Assembly (NCBI RefSeq): GCF_039523735.1
Contig: NZ_BAAAFW010000054.1
Coordinates: 62,001 to 126,000, forward strand
Origin: Tatumella punctata
GTDB taxonomy: Bacteria > Pseudomonadota > Gammaproteobacteria > Enterobacterales > Enterobacteriaceae
Reading direction: 5' to 3'
Length of the DNA: 64,000 nt
The translations under genes and the position numbers were made by a program. The notes beneath the pieces were generated by a model that saw only the letters and a program-made list of their open reading frames with translations, did not search any database and was not told the origin of the DNA. Below are positions 1 to 8,470 of this stretch, one piece after another (within the stretch, counting starts at the first letter, position 1; every line of letters starts with the position of its first letter).

Positions 1-548
1 TCAGTATCGCTTTCAATCTGTGCCAGCGACTGGCCTGTATGCTTCGCCATTAACTCATTCATCCGCTGTTTCACTTTCAGGATTTCGCGGGCATGAATTT
101 CAATATCTGTTGCCTGGCCCTGGAAACCGCCCAGTGGCTGATGGATCATAACCCGTGAATTTGGCAGGCAGAAACGTTTACCTTCTGCCCCGGCCGTCAA
201 CAGGAATGACCCCATCGAACATGCCTGGCCCATACAAATGGTGCTGACATCAGGTTTGATAAACTGCATGGTGTCATAAATCGACATTCCGGCAGTGATC
301 ACGCCACCCGGCGAGTTAATATACAGATAAATATCTTTCTCAGGATTTTCGGCTTCTAAAAACAGCATCTGAGCGACAATCAGGTTGGCCATCTGGTCTT
401 CAACCTGCCCTGTCAAAAAGATCACACGCTCTTTAAGTAAGCGGGAAAAAATGTCGTAAGAACGCTCTCCGCGTGAAGTCTGTTCAACCACCATTGGCAC
501 CAGCGCCATTTGTGATGCCATCATTTCACGTTCGCCACTGTATGACAT
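1..548 (-). CDS. clpP: ATP-dependent Clp protease proteolytic subunit (partial, C-terminus off the left edge)
   Basis: ClpP is the serine peptidase that forms the double-heptamer degradation chamber and works with ClpX or ClpA in the cytoplasm. About 182 codons are visible, starting MSYSGER. They align without gaps to E. coli ClpP (207 aa), so roughly 24 C-terminal residues are missing. The catalytic Ser111 (GQACSMGSF) and His136 (MIHQPLGG) are present; the catalytic Asp185 falls just outside the window. One local difference is Cys instead of Ala before the nucleophile serine. The gene follows tig on the same strand, as in E. coli, and is preceded by a sigma-32 promoter, which fits a heat-shock gene. 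Identification is certain. Confidence 0.97.
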   Translation of the reverse strand, partial: MSYSGEREMMASQMALVPMVVEQTSRGERSYDIFSRLLKERVIFLTGQVEDQMANLIVAQMLFLEAENPEKDIYLYINSPGGVITAGMSIYDTMQFIKPDVSTICMGQACSMGSFLLTAGAEGKRFCLPNSRVMIHQPLGGFQGQATDIEIHAREILKVKQRMNELMAKHTGQSLAQIESDT

Positions 549-685
549 AACCGTCTCCTGAATAAATTACATTGGTAATACTCTGTACCGATTTTACGTT
601 AGGAAAGCTACGAATCCCCGAAGCCTGCCTCCTTCCGACAACGTCAGGACGGTTAATCAGTCAGTCTCATCTTACACTCCCCTGT

Positions 686-713
686 ATATGGGGGTAACTA
701 CCGATATTTCAAG
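686..713 (-). promoter_or_regulatory. sigma-32 (heat-shock) promoter of clpP
   Basis: Read on the minus strand, CTTGAAA (713-707) is followed after 13 bases by CCCCATAT (693-686). This matches the RpoH consensus CTTGAAA-N(11-16)-CCCCATNT at essentially every position. It lies about 140 bases upstream of the clpP start, downstream of the tig terminator, so clpP (and clpX beyond the edge) can be heat-induced independently of tig. Confidence 0.88.
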
Positions 714-832
714 CATAACAATCTTTTGATAATTCGCGAATATTACACCAGAGATTACCCGATAATCTGCCGGTTAATCTCTGAAATACCGACAAAAAGC
801 ACTGCGGGTTACGGAGTTTTAGCTATAAAAGT

Positions 833-865
833 AAAAAAGCCCGTGACCAATCTGATCACGGGCTT
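833..865 (-). terminator. Rho-independent terminator of tig
   Basis: A 9-bp perfect stem (AGCCCGTGA / TCACGGGCT, 838-846 with 856-864) is followed on the minus strand by a run of T. It sits about 25 bases after the tig stop. Confidence 0.88.
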
Positions 866-889
866 CACCTGAGAACCGTTAAGTCAGAC

Positions 890-2194
890 TTATGCAGTCT
901 GGCCCTGGTTCATCAGGTCGTGGAAGTTAGCCGCTTTTTCGGTAACTTTTGCTTTTTCAAGCAATACGTCAACCGCCTGCTCTTCCAGTGCAACATTGCG
1001 CATGTTATTCATCAGCTCATTGTTTTTGCTGTAGAATTCGATCACTTCCTGAGGATCTTCATAAGCAGATGCCATTTCTTCGATCAGGCCTTTAACGCGG
1101 TCTTCGTCAGCTTTTAATTCACTGGTACGGATAACTTCACCCAGCAGTAAACCAACAACAACACGGCGTTTCGCTTGTTCTTCAAACAGTTCACGAGGTA
1201 ATTCCAGTGCCTGTTTTTCATCACCGCCAAAACGCTGGGCTGCCTGACGACGCAGAACATCAATCTCGCTGTCGATCAGTGCCGCAGGCACCTCGATATC
1301 GTTAGCATTCACCAGACCATCAATCGCCTGAGTTTTGATGTTATTACGCACTGCGCCTTTCAGTTCGCGTTCCATGTTCTTACGAACTTCGGTACGCAGA
1401 CCGGCAACAGAGCCATCAGCAACGCCAAAACGCTTGACGAACTCTTCGGTAAATTCAGGCAGTTCACGCTGTTCTACTTTTTTCAGAACAATCGCAAATT
1501 TAGCCTCTTTACCTTTCAGAGTTTCAGCGTGATATTCTTCAGGGAATTTCACGTCGATGGTGAATTCTTCACCGGCTTTATGACCAACCAGACCTTCTTC
1601 GAAGCCCGGGATCATACGGCCCTGGCCCATTGCCAGAACGAAGTCAGACGATTTACCGCCTTCAAACTCTTCCCCGTCAACTGAACCAGAGAAATCGATA
1701 GTGACGCGATCTTCAGCAGTCGCGGCAGCATCCGTTTCTTTCCAGTCAGCCTGCTGCTTGCGCAGGGTATCCAGCATGGTATCAACGTCTTCGTCTTTCA
1801 CTTCTACCAGTGGTTTCTCAACCTCGATAGTGTCCAGACCTTTCAGTTCAACTTCCGGATACACTTCAAACTCTACAGAGTAAGTGAAGTCTTCACCCGG
1901 CTTGTATTCACCCGGTACATATTTAGGTGCGCCCGCCGGATTGATTTTTTCTTTGATGATCGCATCAACAAAGTTGCGTGACATCAGCTCGCCCAGTACA
2001 TCCTGACGCACGGATGCACCGTAACGCTGTTCAATGATGTTCTTAGGCACTTTGCCTTTACGGAAACCATCGATACGGACTTTCTTAGATACTTCTACCA
2101 GTTCTTTCTTTACCGCAGTCTCAATGCTGTCAGCAGCGACTGTGATGGTAATGCGACGGCCAAGGCCCTGTGTGGTTTCAACTGAAACTTGCAT
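890..2194 (-). CDS. tig: Trigger factor (ribosome-associated chaperone and peptidyl-prolyl isomerase)
   Basis: Trigger factor binds ribosomal protein L23 at the exit tunnel and shields nascent chains. The 434 residues match the E. coli length (432). The N-terminal ribosome-docking signature GFRKGKVP is at residues 43-50. A FKBP-type isomerase domain lies around residues 150-240 (TIDFSGSVDGEEFEGG and following), and a helical C-terminal chaperone domain completes the protein. The gene has its own promoter (2349-2377) and terminator and lies between bolA and clpP in the conserved enterobacterial order. The start at MQVSVETTQG matches the family N-terminus. Confidence 0.97.
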   Translation of the reverse strand: MQVSVETTQGLGRRITITVAADSIETAVKKELVEVSKKVRIDGFRKGKVPKNIIEQRYGASVRQDVLGELMSRNFVDAIIKEKINPAGAPKYVPGEYKPGEDFTYSVEFEVYPEVELKGLDTIEVEKPLVEVKDEDVDTMLDTLRKQQADWKETDAAATAEDRVTIDFSGSVDGEEFEGGKSSDFVLAMGQGRMIPGFEEGLVGHKAGEEFTIDVKFPEEYHAETLKGKEAKFAIVLKKVEQRELPEFTEEFVKRFGVADGSVAGLRTEVRKNMERELKGAVRNNIKTQAIDGLVNANDIEVPAALIDSEIDVLRRQAAQRFGGDEKQALELPRELFEEQAKRRVVVGLLLGEVIRTSELKADEDRVKGLIEEMASAYEDPQEVIEFYSKNNELMNNMRNVALEEQAVDVLLEKAKVTEKAANFHDLMNQGQTA

Positions 2195-2348
2195 CTTGTT
2201 ACCTCAAAAAATCACGTGCTCGGTCAACTTCAGACATCACGCATTATAAAATACGCACTATCTAACAACCGGGACGGCTTCCGTGAAGAAAACTCCGATC
2301 CCTGTTACCAGAAGCGTCCCGAAGACATTCCGGAAAAATAGACGCAGC

Positions 2349-2377
2349 ATTATAGCGACATCGGTTGAATGAGTCGA
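2349..2377 (-). promoter_or_regulatory. Sigma-70 promoter of tig
   Basis: On the minus strand TCGACT (2377-2372) and a perfect TATAAT (2354-2349) are separated by 17 bases. The predicted transcript would carry a leader of about 145 nt before the tig start. The box match is visible; usage is inferred. Confidence 0.65.
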
Positions 2378-2440
2378 GAAGCCACACGCAGACGACACCT
2401 GTGATATTGCGGGTTTTTGCCTGTCAGTGGCTTTTTTTTC

Positions 2441-2462
2441 AAAAAAACGGCCTTTCGGCCGT
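2441..2462 (-). terminator. Rho-independent terminator of bolA
   Basis: The 6-bp stem ACGGCC / GGCCGT with a 4-base loop is followed on the minus strand by seven T residues. It lies 27 bases beyond the bolA stop and upstream of the tig promoter, separating the two units. Confidence 0.85.
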
Positions 2463-2488
2463 ATAAATACCTGCCGGATAGCCCGCCG

Positions 2489-2812
2489 TCAGGCCTGTAA
2501 TCCGGCCCCGCGACAATCAGGGGAGGCCGGTACAGTATCCTGTAGCCCCTGCCATTCACTGGCAGTATAAGTATGTAATGCCAGTGCATGTACCGGACCG
2601 GCAAGTTCGTCAGCCAGAATCCCGTAGATAGCACGATGGCGGGCCAGAAAACGCAACCCTTCAAAGCGGTCGGACACTATCACGACTTTAAAGTGACTTT
2701 CGGCACCGGCCGGTACATTATGACGATAGCTTTCATCCTGCACTTCGAGATGCAGAGGCTGAAATTCATTACGTAACTTGTCTTCAATCTGTTCACGGAT
2801 CATTTCTGACAC
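2489..2812 (-). CDS. bolA: BolA family morphogene/redox regulator
   Basis: BolA is a stress-responsive cytoplasmic protein that affects cell shape and biofilm and pairs with monothiol glutaredoxin Grx4 through an Fe-S cluster. The 107-residue product matches the family length (E. coli 105). It carries the BolA core: ESHFKVVIVSDRFEG near residues 38-52 and the RHRAIYGILADEL segment around 58-70, whose His is the expected cluster ligand. It stands directly upstream of tig and divergent from yajG, as in E. coli. No clear gearbox promoter could be picked out by eye. Confidence 0.95.
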   Translation of the reverse strand: MSEMIREQIEDKLRNEFQPLHLEVQDESYRHNVPAGAESHFKVVIVSDRFEGLRFLARHRAIYGILADELAGPVHALALHTYTASEWQGLQDTVPASPDCRGAGLQA

Positions 2813-3074
2813 TCCTGGCTGGCAAGCGCACTGCCCTTATGATCAATAGTAGTGTGTTTTCATTATCACTGCGCCAGAGCGCAAAAAAAACGTGCTATTT
2901 TATAACCAATTGCGCATGATAGCTTCGCGCGATCAGCGGACTATGGATGAGTCAGCAGCTGAAATCCAGAGACTTTTATAAGTCAGCCAGCGAATACCTG
3001 CTGGTGTCGCCAAAAAATTCCCTGACAGCAGCCCCTCCGGCTGACTGTTGTTATCATGTGATGAGAAAATTTGT

Positions 3075-3653
3075 ATGTTAAGAAGAGCAGTCTTTCCTTT
3101 ACTGGCGGTATTGGCCCTTGCCGGATGTGCCACCAGCAGCAACACCCTGGATGTTACCCCGACAATGACTCTGCCGCAGCAGGATCCGGCCCTGATGGGT
3201 GTGACTATCAGTATTAATGGTGCCGATCAACGTACCAGCCAGGCACTGGCTCAGGTGACCCGCGATAACCAGCTGGTCACCCTGACACCGTCACGTGATC
3301 TGCGCTTCCTGTTACAGGAAGTGCTTGAAAAGCAGATGACTGCCCGCGGTTATATGATCGGCCCTGACGGTGCTGTTGACTTGCAGATCGTGGTTAACAA
3401 ACTGTACGCTAACGTCTCTCAGGGGAATCTGCGTTACAGTATTACCACCAGTGCGGACATTTCTATTACCGCCACCGCGAAAAATGGCAATAAACAGATA
3501 AAAACCTACCGCCAGACCTACAGTATTGAAGGTCCGTTCAGCGCAACTAACGACAAAATTACTCAGGCGGTTAACCAGACCCTGAGTGATGTGATTACTG
3601 ATATGTCCCGCGACACCAGCATTAACCAGTTCATTAAACAAAACTCGCACTGA
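3075..3653 (+). CDS. yajG: YajG family lipoprotein
   Basis: The product is an outer-envelope lipoprotein of unknown molecular function. The start at 3075 was chosen over an upstream in-frame ATG (3048) because it gives a compact signal peptide (MLRRAVFPLLAVLALAGC, lipid-modified Cys18) and a 192-residue protein, equal to E. coli YajG. The body (PTMTLPQQDPALMGVTISIN and RDLRFLLQEVLEKQM) matches YajG closely. It lies 45 bases before ampG, so the two are probably co-transcribed, as in other enterobacteria where yajG precedes the muropeptide permease gene. Confidence 0.95.
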   Translation: MLRRAVFPLLAVLALAGCATSSNTLDVTPTMTLPQQDPALMGVTISINGADQRTSQALAQVTRDNQLVTLTPSRDLRFLLQEVLEKQMTARGYMIGPDGAVDLQIVVNKLYANVSQGNLRYSITTSADISITATAKNGNKQIKTYRQTYSIEGPFSATNDKITQAVNQTLSDVITDMSRDTSINQFIKQNSH

Positions 3654-3698
3654 ATGTTATGATGGCTGCATGAATTTTCTTCGTGCAGCCAGGATGCC

Positions 3699-5168
3699 AT
3701 GCGTTCAGACTATTTAAAAATCTTCACTCAGCGCAACTTTGCCGTTCTGCTGTTACTCGGGTTTTCATCGGGCCTGCCTCTGGCCCTGACATCGGGTACA
3801 CTTCAGGCCTGGATGACGGTTGAAAATATCGATTTAAAAACCATCGGTATTTTCTCTCTGGTTGGCCAGGCCTATGTATTTAAATTCCTCTGGTCCCCCT
3901 TTATGGATCGCTACTCCCCGCCGCTGCTCGGACGCCGCAGGGGATGGCTGTTACTTACCCAGTGTGCCCTGATTGTGGCTATCGCCTGCCTTGGCTTTCT
4001 TCAGCCGTCAGGACACCTGACGCTGCTGGCATTACTGGCAGTGATCGTCGCCTTTTGTTCGGCCTCGCAGGATATTGTGTTCGATGCCTGGAAAACCGAT
4101 GTCCTGCCGGCCGAACAGCGCGGCAGCGGTGCAGCCATCACCGTGCTGGGTTACCGGCTGGCGATGCTGGTTTCCGGCGGGCTGGCTCTCTGGCTGGCAG
4201 ATCGTTATCTGGGCTGGCATGCCACTTACTGGCTGATGGCTGCACTTATGCTGCCCGGCATTGCAGGCACATTACTTGCCAGGGAACCGGCCGGCCCGGC
4301 TGTCAGGCCACTGACCCTGCGCCAGGCCGTAGTCGCGCCGTTGCTGGATTTCTTTAGCCGTAATAATGCCTGGCTGATGATTACACTGATTATCCTGTAT
4401 AAACTGGGTGATGCCTTTGCCGGAGCCCTGACCACCACCTTTCTGATCCGCGGTCTGGGATTTAATGCCGGCGACGTCGGGCTGGTGAATAAGACTCTCG
4501 GCTTACTGGCTACCATTGTCGGTGCCCTGTATGGCGGAGTGGTGATGCAAAAACTCAGCCTGTTTCGCGCACTAATGTGGTTCGGTATATTACAGACCCT
4601 GTCAAACCTGGCTTACTGGTTACTGACAATCACTGATGTGCATTTATGGAGTATGGCCAGCGCAGTATTTATCGAGAACCTGTGTGGTGGTATGGGGACG
4701 GCTGCTTTTGTGGCCCTGTTAATGGCCTTATGCAATAGCTCTTTTTCTGCCACCCAGTTTGCGCTGCTGTCTGCCCTGTCTGCTGTCGGCCGCGTTTATG
4801 TCGGCCCTGCTGCCGGCTGGCTGGTCGAACTCTGGGGCTGGCCCGGATTCTATGCCTTTACTGTCGCCGCAGGACTGCCGGGGTTACTGCTGCTACTGAT
4901 AAGTCGCAATAATCTGATGCCGACAGTCGCCGGGCAGTTCGCCCCGCGACGCTGTTTTCCTCTCGCCTATCGCTGGGCATTCCGCCTCTTTGTTTCCGGT
5001 TGCCTGGTACTTTTGGTCTGGTTGTCTACACTTATATCTGGTGCTTCAGGCTGGCTTCCGGGTAACGTCCGCGATGTTCCCTTGTTTGAAGCTGGCATGG
5101 TGGTGATTAGCCTGGCAGTCATTCTCGGAGTCGTACTGGACTGCCTGAGTCTGAAAAAAGACATTTAA
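3699..5168 (+). CDS. ampG: Anhydromuropeptide permease AmpG
   Basis: AmpG imports GlcNAc-1,6-anhydro-MurNAc peptides from the periplasm through the inner membrane for cell-wall recycling. By this route it delivers the inducer of AmpC beta-lactamase where ampR/ampC exist. The 489-residue product is close to E. coli AmpG (491). It is a multi-span major facilitator protein starting MRSDYLKIFTQRNFAVLLLLGFSS, with the loop motif DRYSPPLLGRRRGW. No ampR or ampC lies in this window. The gene follows yajG and precedes the long cyo regulatory region. Confidence 0.96.
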   Translation: MRSDYLKIFTQRNFAVLLLLGFSSGLPLALTSGTLQAWMTVENIDLKTIGIFSLVGQAYVFKFLWSPFMDRYSPPLLGRRRGWLLLTQCALIVAIACLGFLQPSGHLTLLALLAVIVAFCSASQDIVFDAWKTDVLPAEQRGSGAAITVLGYRLAMLVSGGLALWLADRYLGWHATYWLMAALMLPGIAGTLLAREPAGPAVRPLTLRQAVVAPLLDFFSRNNAWLMITLIILYKLGDAFAGALTTTFLIRGLGFNAGDVGLVNKTLGLLATIVGALYGGVVMQKLSLFRALMWFGILQTLSNLAYWLLTITDVHLWSMASAVFIENLCGGMGTAAFVALLMALCNSSFSATQFALLSALSAVGRVYVGPAAGWLVELWGWPGFYAFTVAAGLPGLLLLLISRNNLMPTVAGQFAPRRCFPLAYRWAFRLFVSGCLVLLVWLSTLISGASGWLPGNVRDVPLFEAGMVVISLAVILGVVLDCLSLKKDI

Positions 5169-5242
5169 TGATCAGCGATAATTAACGGTTTAGTTTTTTC
5201 TTTGTTCACACAAAACAGGATTGCTTATTAATTGTACATACC

Positions 5243-5272
5243 GGTGCTTTTATACGGTGCGATAAAAGCACC
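5243..5272 (+). terminator. Inverted repeat after ampG, possible terminator
   Basis: GGTGCTTTTAT (5243-5253) pairs perfectly with ATAAAAGCACC (5262-5272) around an 8-base loop. It has no clean U-run after it (TATTGTTAAA), so termination is only a suggestion. It could also be a protein-binding palindrome in the cyo control region. Confidence 0.45.
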
Positions 5273-5275
5273 TAT

Positions 5276-5307
5276 TGTTAAAATAAATAGGTAAAGTGTT
5301 AAATAAT
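5276..5307 (+). promoter_or_regulatory. Candidate ArcA-binding direct repeats upstream of cyo
   Basis: TGTTAAAATAA (from 5276) and TGTTAAATAAT (from 5297) resemble the ArcA element (GTTAAT-like) and start 21 bases apart, two helical turns. ArcA repression of cyo is established in E. coli; the site here is inferred from pattern only. Confidence 0.35.
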
Positions 5308-5479
5308 TGATAATTAATATCGATAATTATAGCAATAAAGAACATTAACTACGGGGTTATTGTCGTCTGGTTATATTAAGCCAATCCTTTGATGTCCTTG
5401 ATCATTTCAATGCCCCCACCACATTTGTTAAATTCCTTGCAATATGTAGCCACAACTTACTGACATAAATTCAATATGG

Positions 5480-5508
5480 TTTACAGTTTATAAACCTTGC
5501 CGTAAAAT
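5480..5508 (+). promoter_or_regulatory. Sigma-70 promoter of the cyo operon
   Basis: TTTACA (5480-5485) and TAAAAT (5503-5508) are separated by exactly 17 bases. They lie 49 bases before the cyoA ATG, which is preceded by a GAGG ribosome-binding site. Confidence 0.7.
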
Positions 5509-5556
5509 GCCGCCACACTTAAACGACAATAAGCCCTTTGTCATTGAGGTCGTTAA

Positions 5557-6483
5557 ATGAGACTCAGGAAATACAATAAAAGTTTGGGGATTTTGTCACT
5601 TATCACCGGTGCTATTTTGCTTAGTGGCTGTGATAGTGCATTGTTAAATCCTAAAGGTCAGATTGCACTGGAGCAACGCTCACTGATTTTGACAGCCTTT
5701 GGCTTAATGTTAGTGGTCGTCATCCCGGCAGTCTTAATGGCTATCGTATTTGCCTGGAAGTATCGGGCATCCAATACGAATGCTAAATATTCACCTAACT
5801 GGTCGCACTCTAATAAGATTGAAGCTGTCGTTTGGACAATTCCAATCCTCATCATCATCTTCCTTGGTGTGTTGACATGGAAATCAACCCACGCTCTCGA
5901 GCCAAGTAAACCCATTGCTTCCGATGTAAAACCTGTTGAAATTGACGTTATTGCCCTCGACTGGAAATGGTTGTTTATCTACCCTGAGCAAGGAATTGCA
6001 ACGGTTAACCAGATTGCCTTCCCGGCAAATACGCCGGTCAGTTTCAAAATCACCTCAAACTCGGTCATGAACTCCTTCTTTATTCCTACCCTTGGCAGCC
6101 AGATCTACGCTATGGCAGGTATGCAGACCCGACTGCACCTGATTGCGAATGAACCAGGTATTTTTGACGGTATTTCTTCTAACTTCAGTGGTCGCGGTTT
6201 CTCTGGCATGAAATTTAAAGCCATTGCGACCAAAGACGATGCGGAATTCCGGCAGTGGGTCGACAAAGTGAAAGCAGCACCTGCCACTCTGACCACTATG
6301 GATGACTTCAATAAACTGGCTGCGCCAAGTGAAAACAACCCGGTGGAGTACTTCTCAACAGCTAATCCTGATCTGTTCAGGCAGGTCGTTGATAAGTTTA
6401 TGACACATGACGGGAAAATGGACATGTCCTCCCATCAGGGCATGAACATGGATCACGCAGCTTCCGCCGGAGCAGGGGAATAA
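5557..6483 (+). CDS. cyoA: Cytochrome bo3 ubiquinol oxidase subunit II
   Basis: CyoA is the membrane-anchored, periplasm-facing subunit II of the cytochrome bo3 ubiquinol oxidase. The 308-residue product (E. coli 315) begins with a lipoprotein signal ending LLSGC, with Cys25 as the lipidation site. Two membrane spans follow (about 45-67 and 90-108), then the cupredoxin-like periplasmic domain (from about 125: VEIDVIALDWKWLFIYPEQ). As expected for a quinol oxidase, the CuA ligands of cytochrome c oxidases are absent. The C-terminus ends in a Met/His-rich tail (KMDMSSHQGMNMDHA). It is the first gene of cyoABCDE. Confidence 0.97.
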   Translation: MRLRKYNKSLGILSLITGAILLSGCDSALLNPKGQIALEQRSLILTAFGLMLVVVIPAVLMAIVFAWKYRASNTNAKYSPNWSHSNKIEAVVWTIPILIIIFLGVLTWKSTHALEPSKPIASDVKPVEIDVIALDWKWLFIYPEQGIATVNQIAFPANTPVSFKITSNSVMNSFFIPTLGSQIYAMAGMQTRLHLIANEPGIFDGISSNFSGRGFSGMKFKAIATKDDAEFRQWVDKVKAAPATLTTMDDFNKLAAPSENNPVEYFSTANPDLFRQVVDKFMTHDGKMDMSSHQGMNMDHAASAGAGE

Positions 6484-6487
6484 CAGC

Positions 6488-8470
6488 ATGTTAGGAAAAT
6501 TAAGCTTAGCAGCGATACCACTGGACGTACCTATCGTCATGGTCACCTGCGCTGCGATTATCATTGGCGGTGTTGCTCTTCTGGCCGCCATCACTTACTT
6601 CGGTAAGTGGAAGTATCTGTGGTCTGAGTGGATTACCTCTGTGGACCATAAGAAACTCGGTATCATGTATATCATTCTGGCTTTCGTCATGCTGTTGCGT
6701 GGTTTTGCCGATGCTATCATGATGCGTAGCCAGCAGGTGCTGGCCTCTGCCGGGGAAGCAGGCTTTCTGCCGCCTCATCACTACGACCAAATCTTTACCG
6801 CCCACGGCGTGATTATGATTTTCTTCGTCGCGATGCCGTTCGTGGTCGGTCTGATGAACATCGCCGTTCCGTTACAGATTGGTGCACGTGACGTTGCCTT
6901 CCCGTTCCTCAATAACCTCAGCTTCTGGTTTACCGCTATCGGTGTGGTGCTGGTTAACCTGTCACTGGGTGTGGGTGAATTTGCTCAGACCGGCTGGCTG
7001 GCTTATCCGCCATTGTCAGGTGCAGAGTACAGTCCGGGGGTCGGGGTTGATTACTGGATATGGAGCCTGCAGCTGTCAGGGATTGGTACTACCCTGACCG
7101 GGATTAACTTCTTCGTCACTATTCTGAAGATGCGTGCCCCGGGTATGACAATGTTCAAAATGCCTATTTTCACCTGGGCTTCGTTATGTACTAACGTACT
7201 GATCATTGCAGCGTTCCCGGTATTAACCGTCACTCTGGCACTGCTGACCCTTGACCGCTATCTGGGCTTCCATTTCTTTACCAACGAAATGGGTGGCAAC
7301 ATGATGATGTACGTCAACCTGATCTGGGTCTGGGGCCATCCGGAAGTGTATATTCTGGTGCTGCCGGTGTTTGGTGTGTTCTCGGAAGTTACTGCGACCT
7401 TCGCCAAAAAACGCATGTTTGGTTACACCTCTATGGTGTGGGCAACCGTTGCGATTACCGTTCTGTCGTTTATCGTCTGGCTGCACCACTTCTTTACAAT
7501 GGGTGCCGGGGCCAACGTTAACGCCTTCTTCGGTATTATGACGATGATTATCGCCATTCCTACCGGGGTTAAAATCTTTAACTGGTTGTTCACTATGTAT
7601 CAGGGCCGCATTCAGATGACGGCACCGATGCTGTGGACCGTTGGCTTTATCGTCACCTTCTCGGTCGGTGGTATGACCGGGGTACTGTTAGCAGTTCCCG
7701 GTGCCGACTTCGTCCTGCATAACAGCCTGTTCCTGATTGCGCACTTCCATAACGTTATTATCGGTGGTGTGGTCTTCGGTTGTATGGCAGGTGTCAGTTA
7801 CTGGTTCCCGAAAGCCTTTGGCTTCACTCTGAATGAAACCTGGGGTAAACGTGCCTTCTGGTTCTGGATTATCGGTTTCTTCGTTGCCTTTATGCCGCTG
7901 TATGCTCTGGGCTTTATGGGGATGACCCGCCGTCTGAGCCAGAATATTGATCCTCAGTTCCACCCGCTGCTGGTTGTTGCGGCCTGTGGTGCCGGTCTGA
8001 TTGCTATCGGGATCCTTTGTCAGGTCATTATGTTCTGGGTATCGGTCCGTGACCGTGAACAAAACCGGGATCTGACCGGTGATGTATGGGGTGGCCGTAC
8101 CCTGGACTGGGCATGCTCTTCTCCTCCGCCATTCTATAACTTTGCCGTGATTCCGGAGGTGCATGAACGTGATGCTTTCTGGGAAATGAAAGAACGCGGT
8201 GAAGCTTATAAAAAACCGGCCCATTATGAAGAAATTCATATGCCGAAAAACAGTGGTATTCCGGTCGTGATCGCCCTGTTTGCAACCATCTTCGGTTTTG
8301 CAATGATCTGGTGGATCTGGTGGCTGGCTGGCCTGTCTTTCCTGGCGATGATTGCATTGTGGATCGGCAAAAGTTTCGACGAAGACGTGGATTACTATGT
8401 CTCTGTTGAAGAAATTGAGCGGATCGAAAACCGGCACTTTGAAGAACTTAGCAAAGCGGGTGTGAAATAA
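6488..8470 (+). CDS. cyoB: Cytochrome bo3 ubiquinol oxidase subunit I
   Basis: CyoB is the catalytic heme-copper subunit that reduces O2 and pumps protons. The 660 residues (E. coli 663) show the expected ligands: the low-spin heme His in TAHGVIMIFF, the CuB His in WGHPEVYI and in WLHHFFTMG, and the heme-o and low-spin heme His pair in IAHFHNVIIGG. The Tyr of GHPEVYI, cross-linked to the CuB His in the family, is present. It has about fifteen membrane segments. The start lies 4 bases after cyoA, and its stop overlaps the cyoC start codon. Confidence 0.98.
   Translation: MLGKLSLAAIPLDVPIVMVTCAAIIIGGVALLAAITYFGKWKYLWSEWITSVDHKKLGIMYIILAFVMLLRGFADAIMMRSQQVLASAGEAGFLPPHHYDQIFTAHGVIMIFFVAMPFVVGLMNIAVPLQIGARDVAFPFLNNLSFWFTAIGVVLVNLSLGVGEFAQTGWLAYPPLSGAEYSPGVGVDYWIWSLQLSGIGTTLTGINFFVTILKMRAPGMTMFKMPIFTWASLCTNVLIIAAFPVLTVTLALLTLDRYLGFHFFTNEMGGNMMMYVNLIWVWGHPEVYILVLPVFGVFSEVTATFAKKRMFGYTSMVWATVAITVLSFIVWLHHFFTMGAGANVNAFFGIMTMIIAIPTGVKIFNWLFTMYQGRIQMTAPMLWTVGFIVTFSVGGMTGVLLAVPGADFVLHNSLFLIAHFHNVIIGGVVFGCMAGVSYWFPKAFGFTLNETWGKRAFWFWIIGFFVAFMPLYALGFMGMTRRLSQNIDPQFHPLLVVAACGAGLIAIGILCQVIMFWVSVRDREQNRDLTGDVWGGRTLDWACSSPPPFYNFAVIPEVHERDAFWEMKERGEAYKKPAHYEEIHMPKNSGIPVVIALFATIFGFAMIWWIWWLAGLSFLAMIALWIGKSFDEDVDYYVSVEEIERIENRHFEELSKAGVK

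Larger units (their letters stand above)
549..889. other. tig-clpP intergenic region
   Basis: This 341-base stretch holds no ORF. It contains the tig terminator (833-865) and the sigma-32 promoter of clpP (686-713), both read on the minus strand. Nothing else convincing was seen in it. Confidence 0.8.
5169..5556. other. ampG-cyoA intergenic regulatory region
   Basis: This 388-base AT-rich stretch carries no ORF. It holds an 11-bp inverted repeat after ampG (5243-5272), two TGTTAAA-type repeats 21 bases apart that could be ArcA sites (5276-5307), and a good sigma-70 promoter for cyoA (5480-5508). E. coli cyo is repressed by ArcA and Fnr; no convincing Fnr dyad was seen here. Confidence 0.6.

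Noticed and set aside
5390..5415. FNR site in the cyo upstream region (TTGATGTCCTTGATC)
   Set aside because: The dyad TTGAT-N4-ATCAA is not formed; the two TTGAT are in direct orientation with wrong spacing.
7688..8437. 249-codon minus-strand frame inside cyoB
   Set aside because: It lies wholly within a conserved oxidase gene, has His/Gln/Thr-biased composition and no family resemblance.
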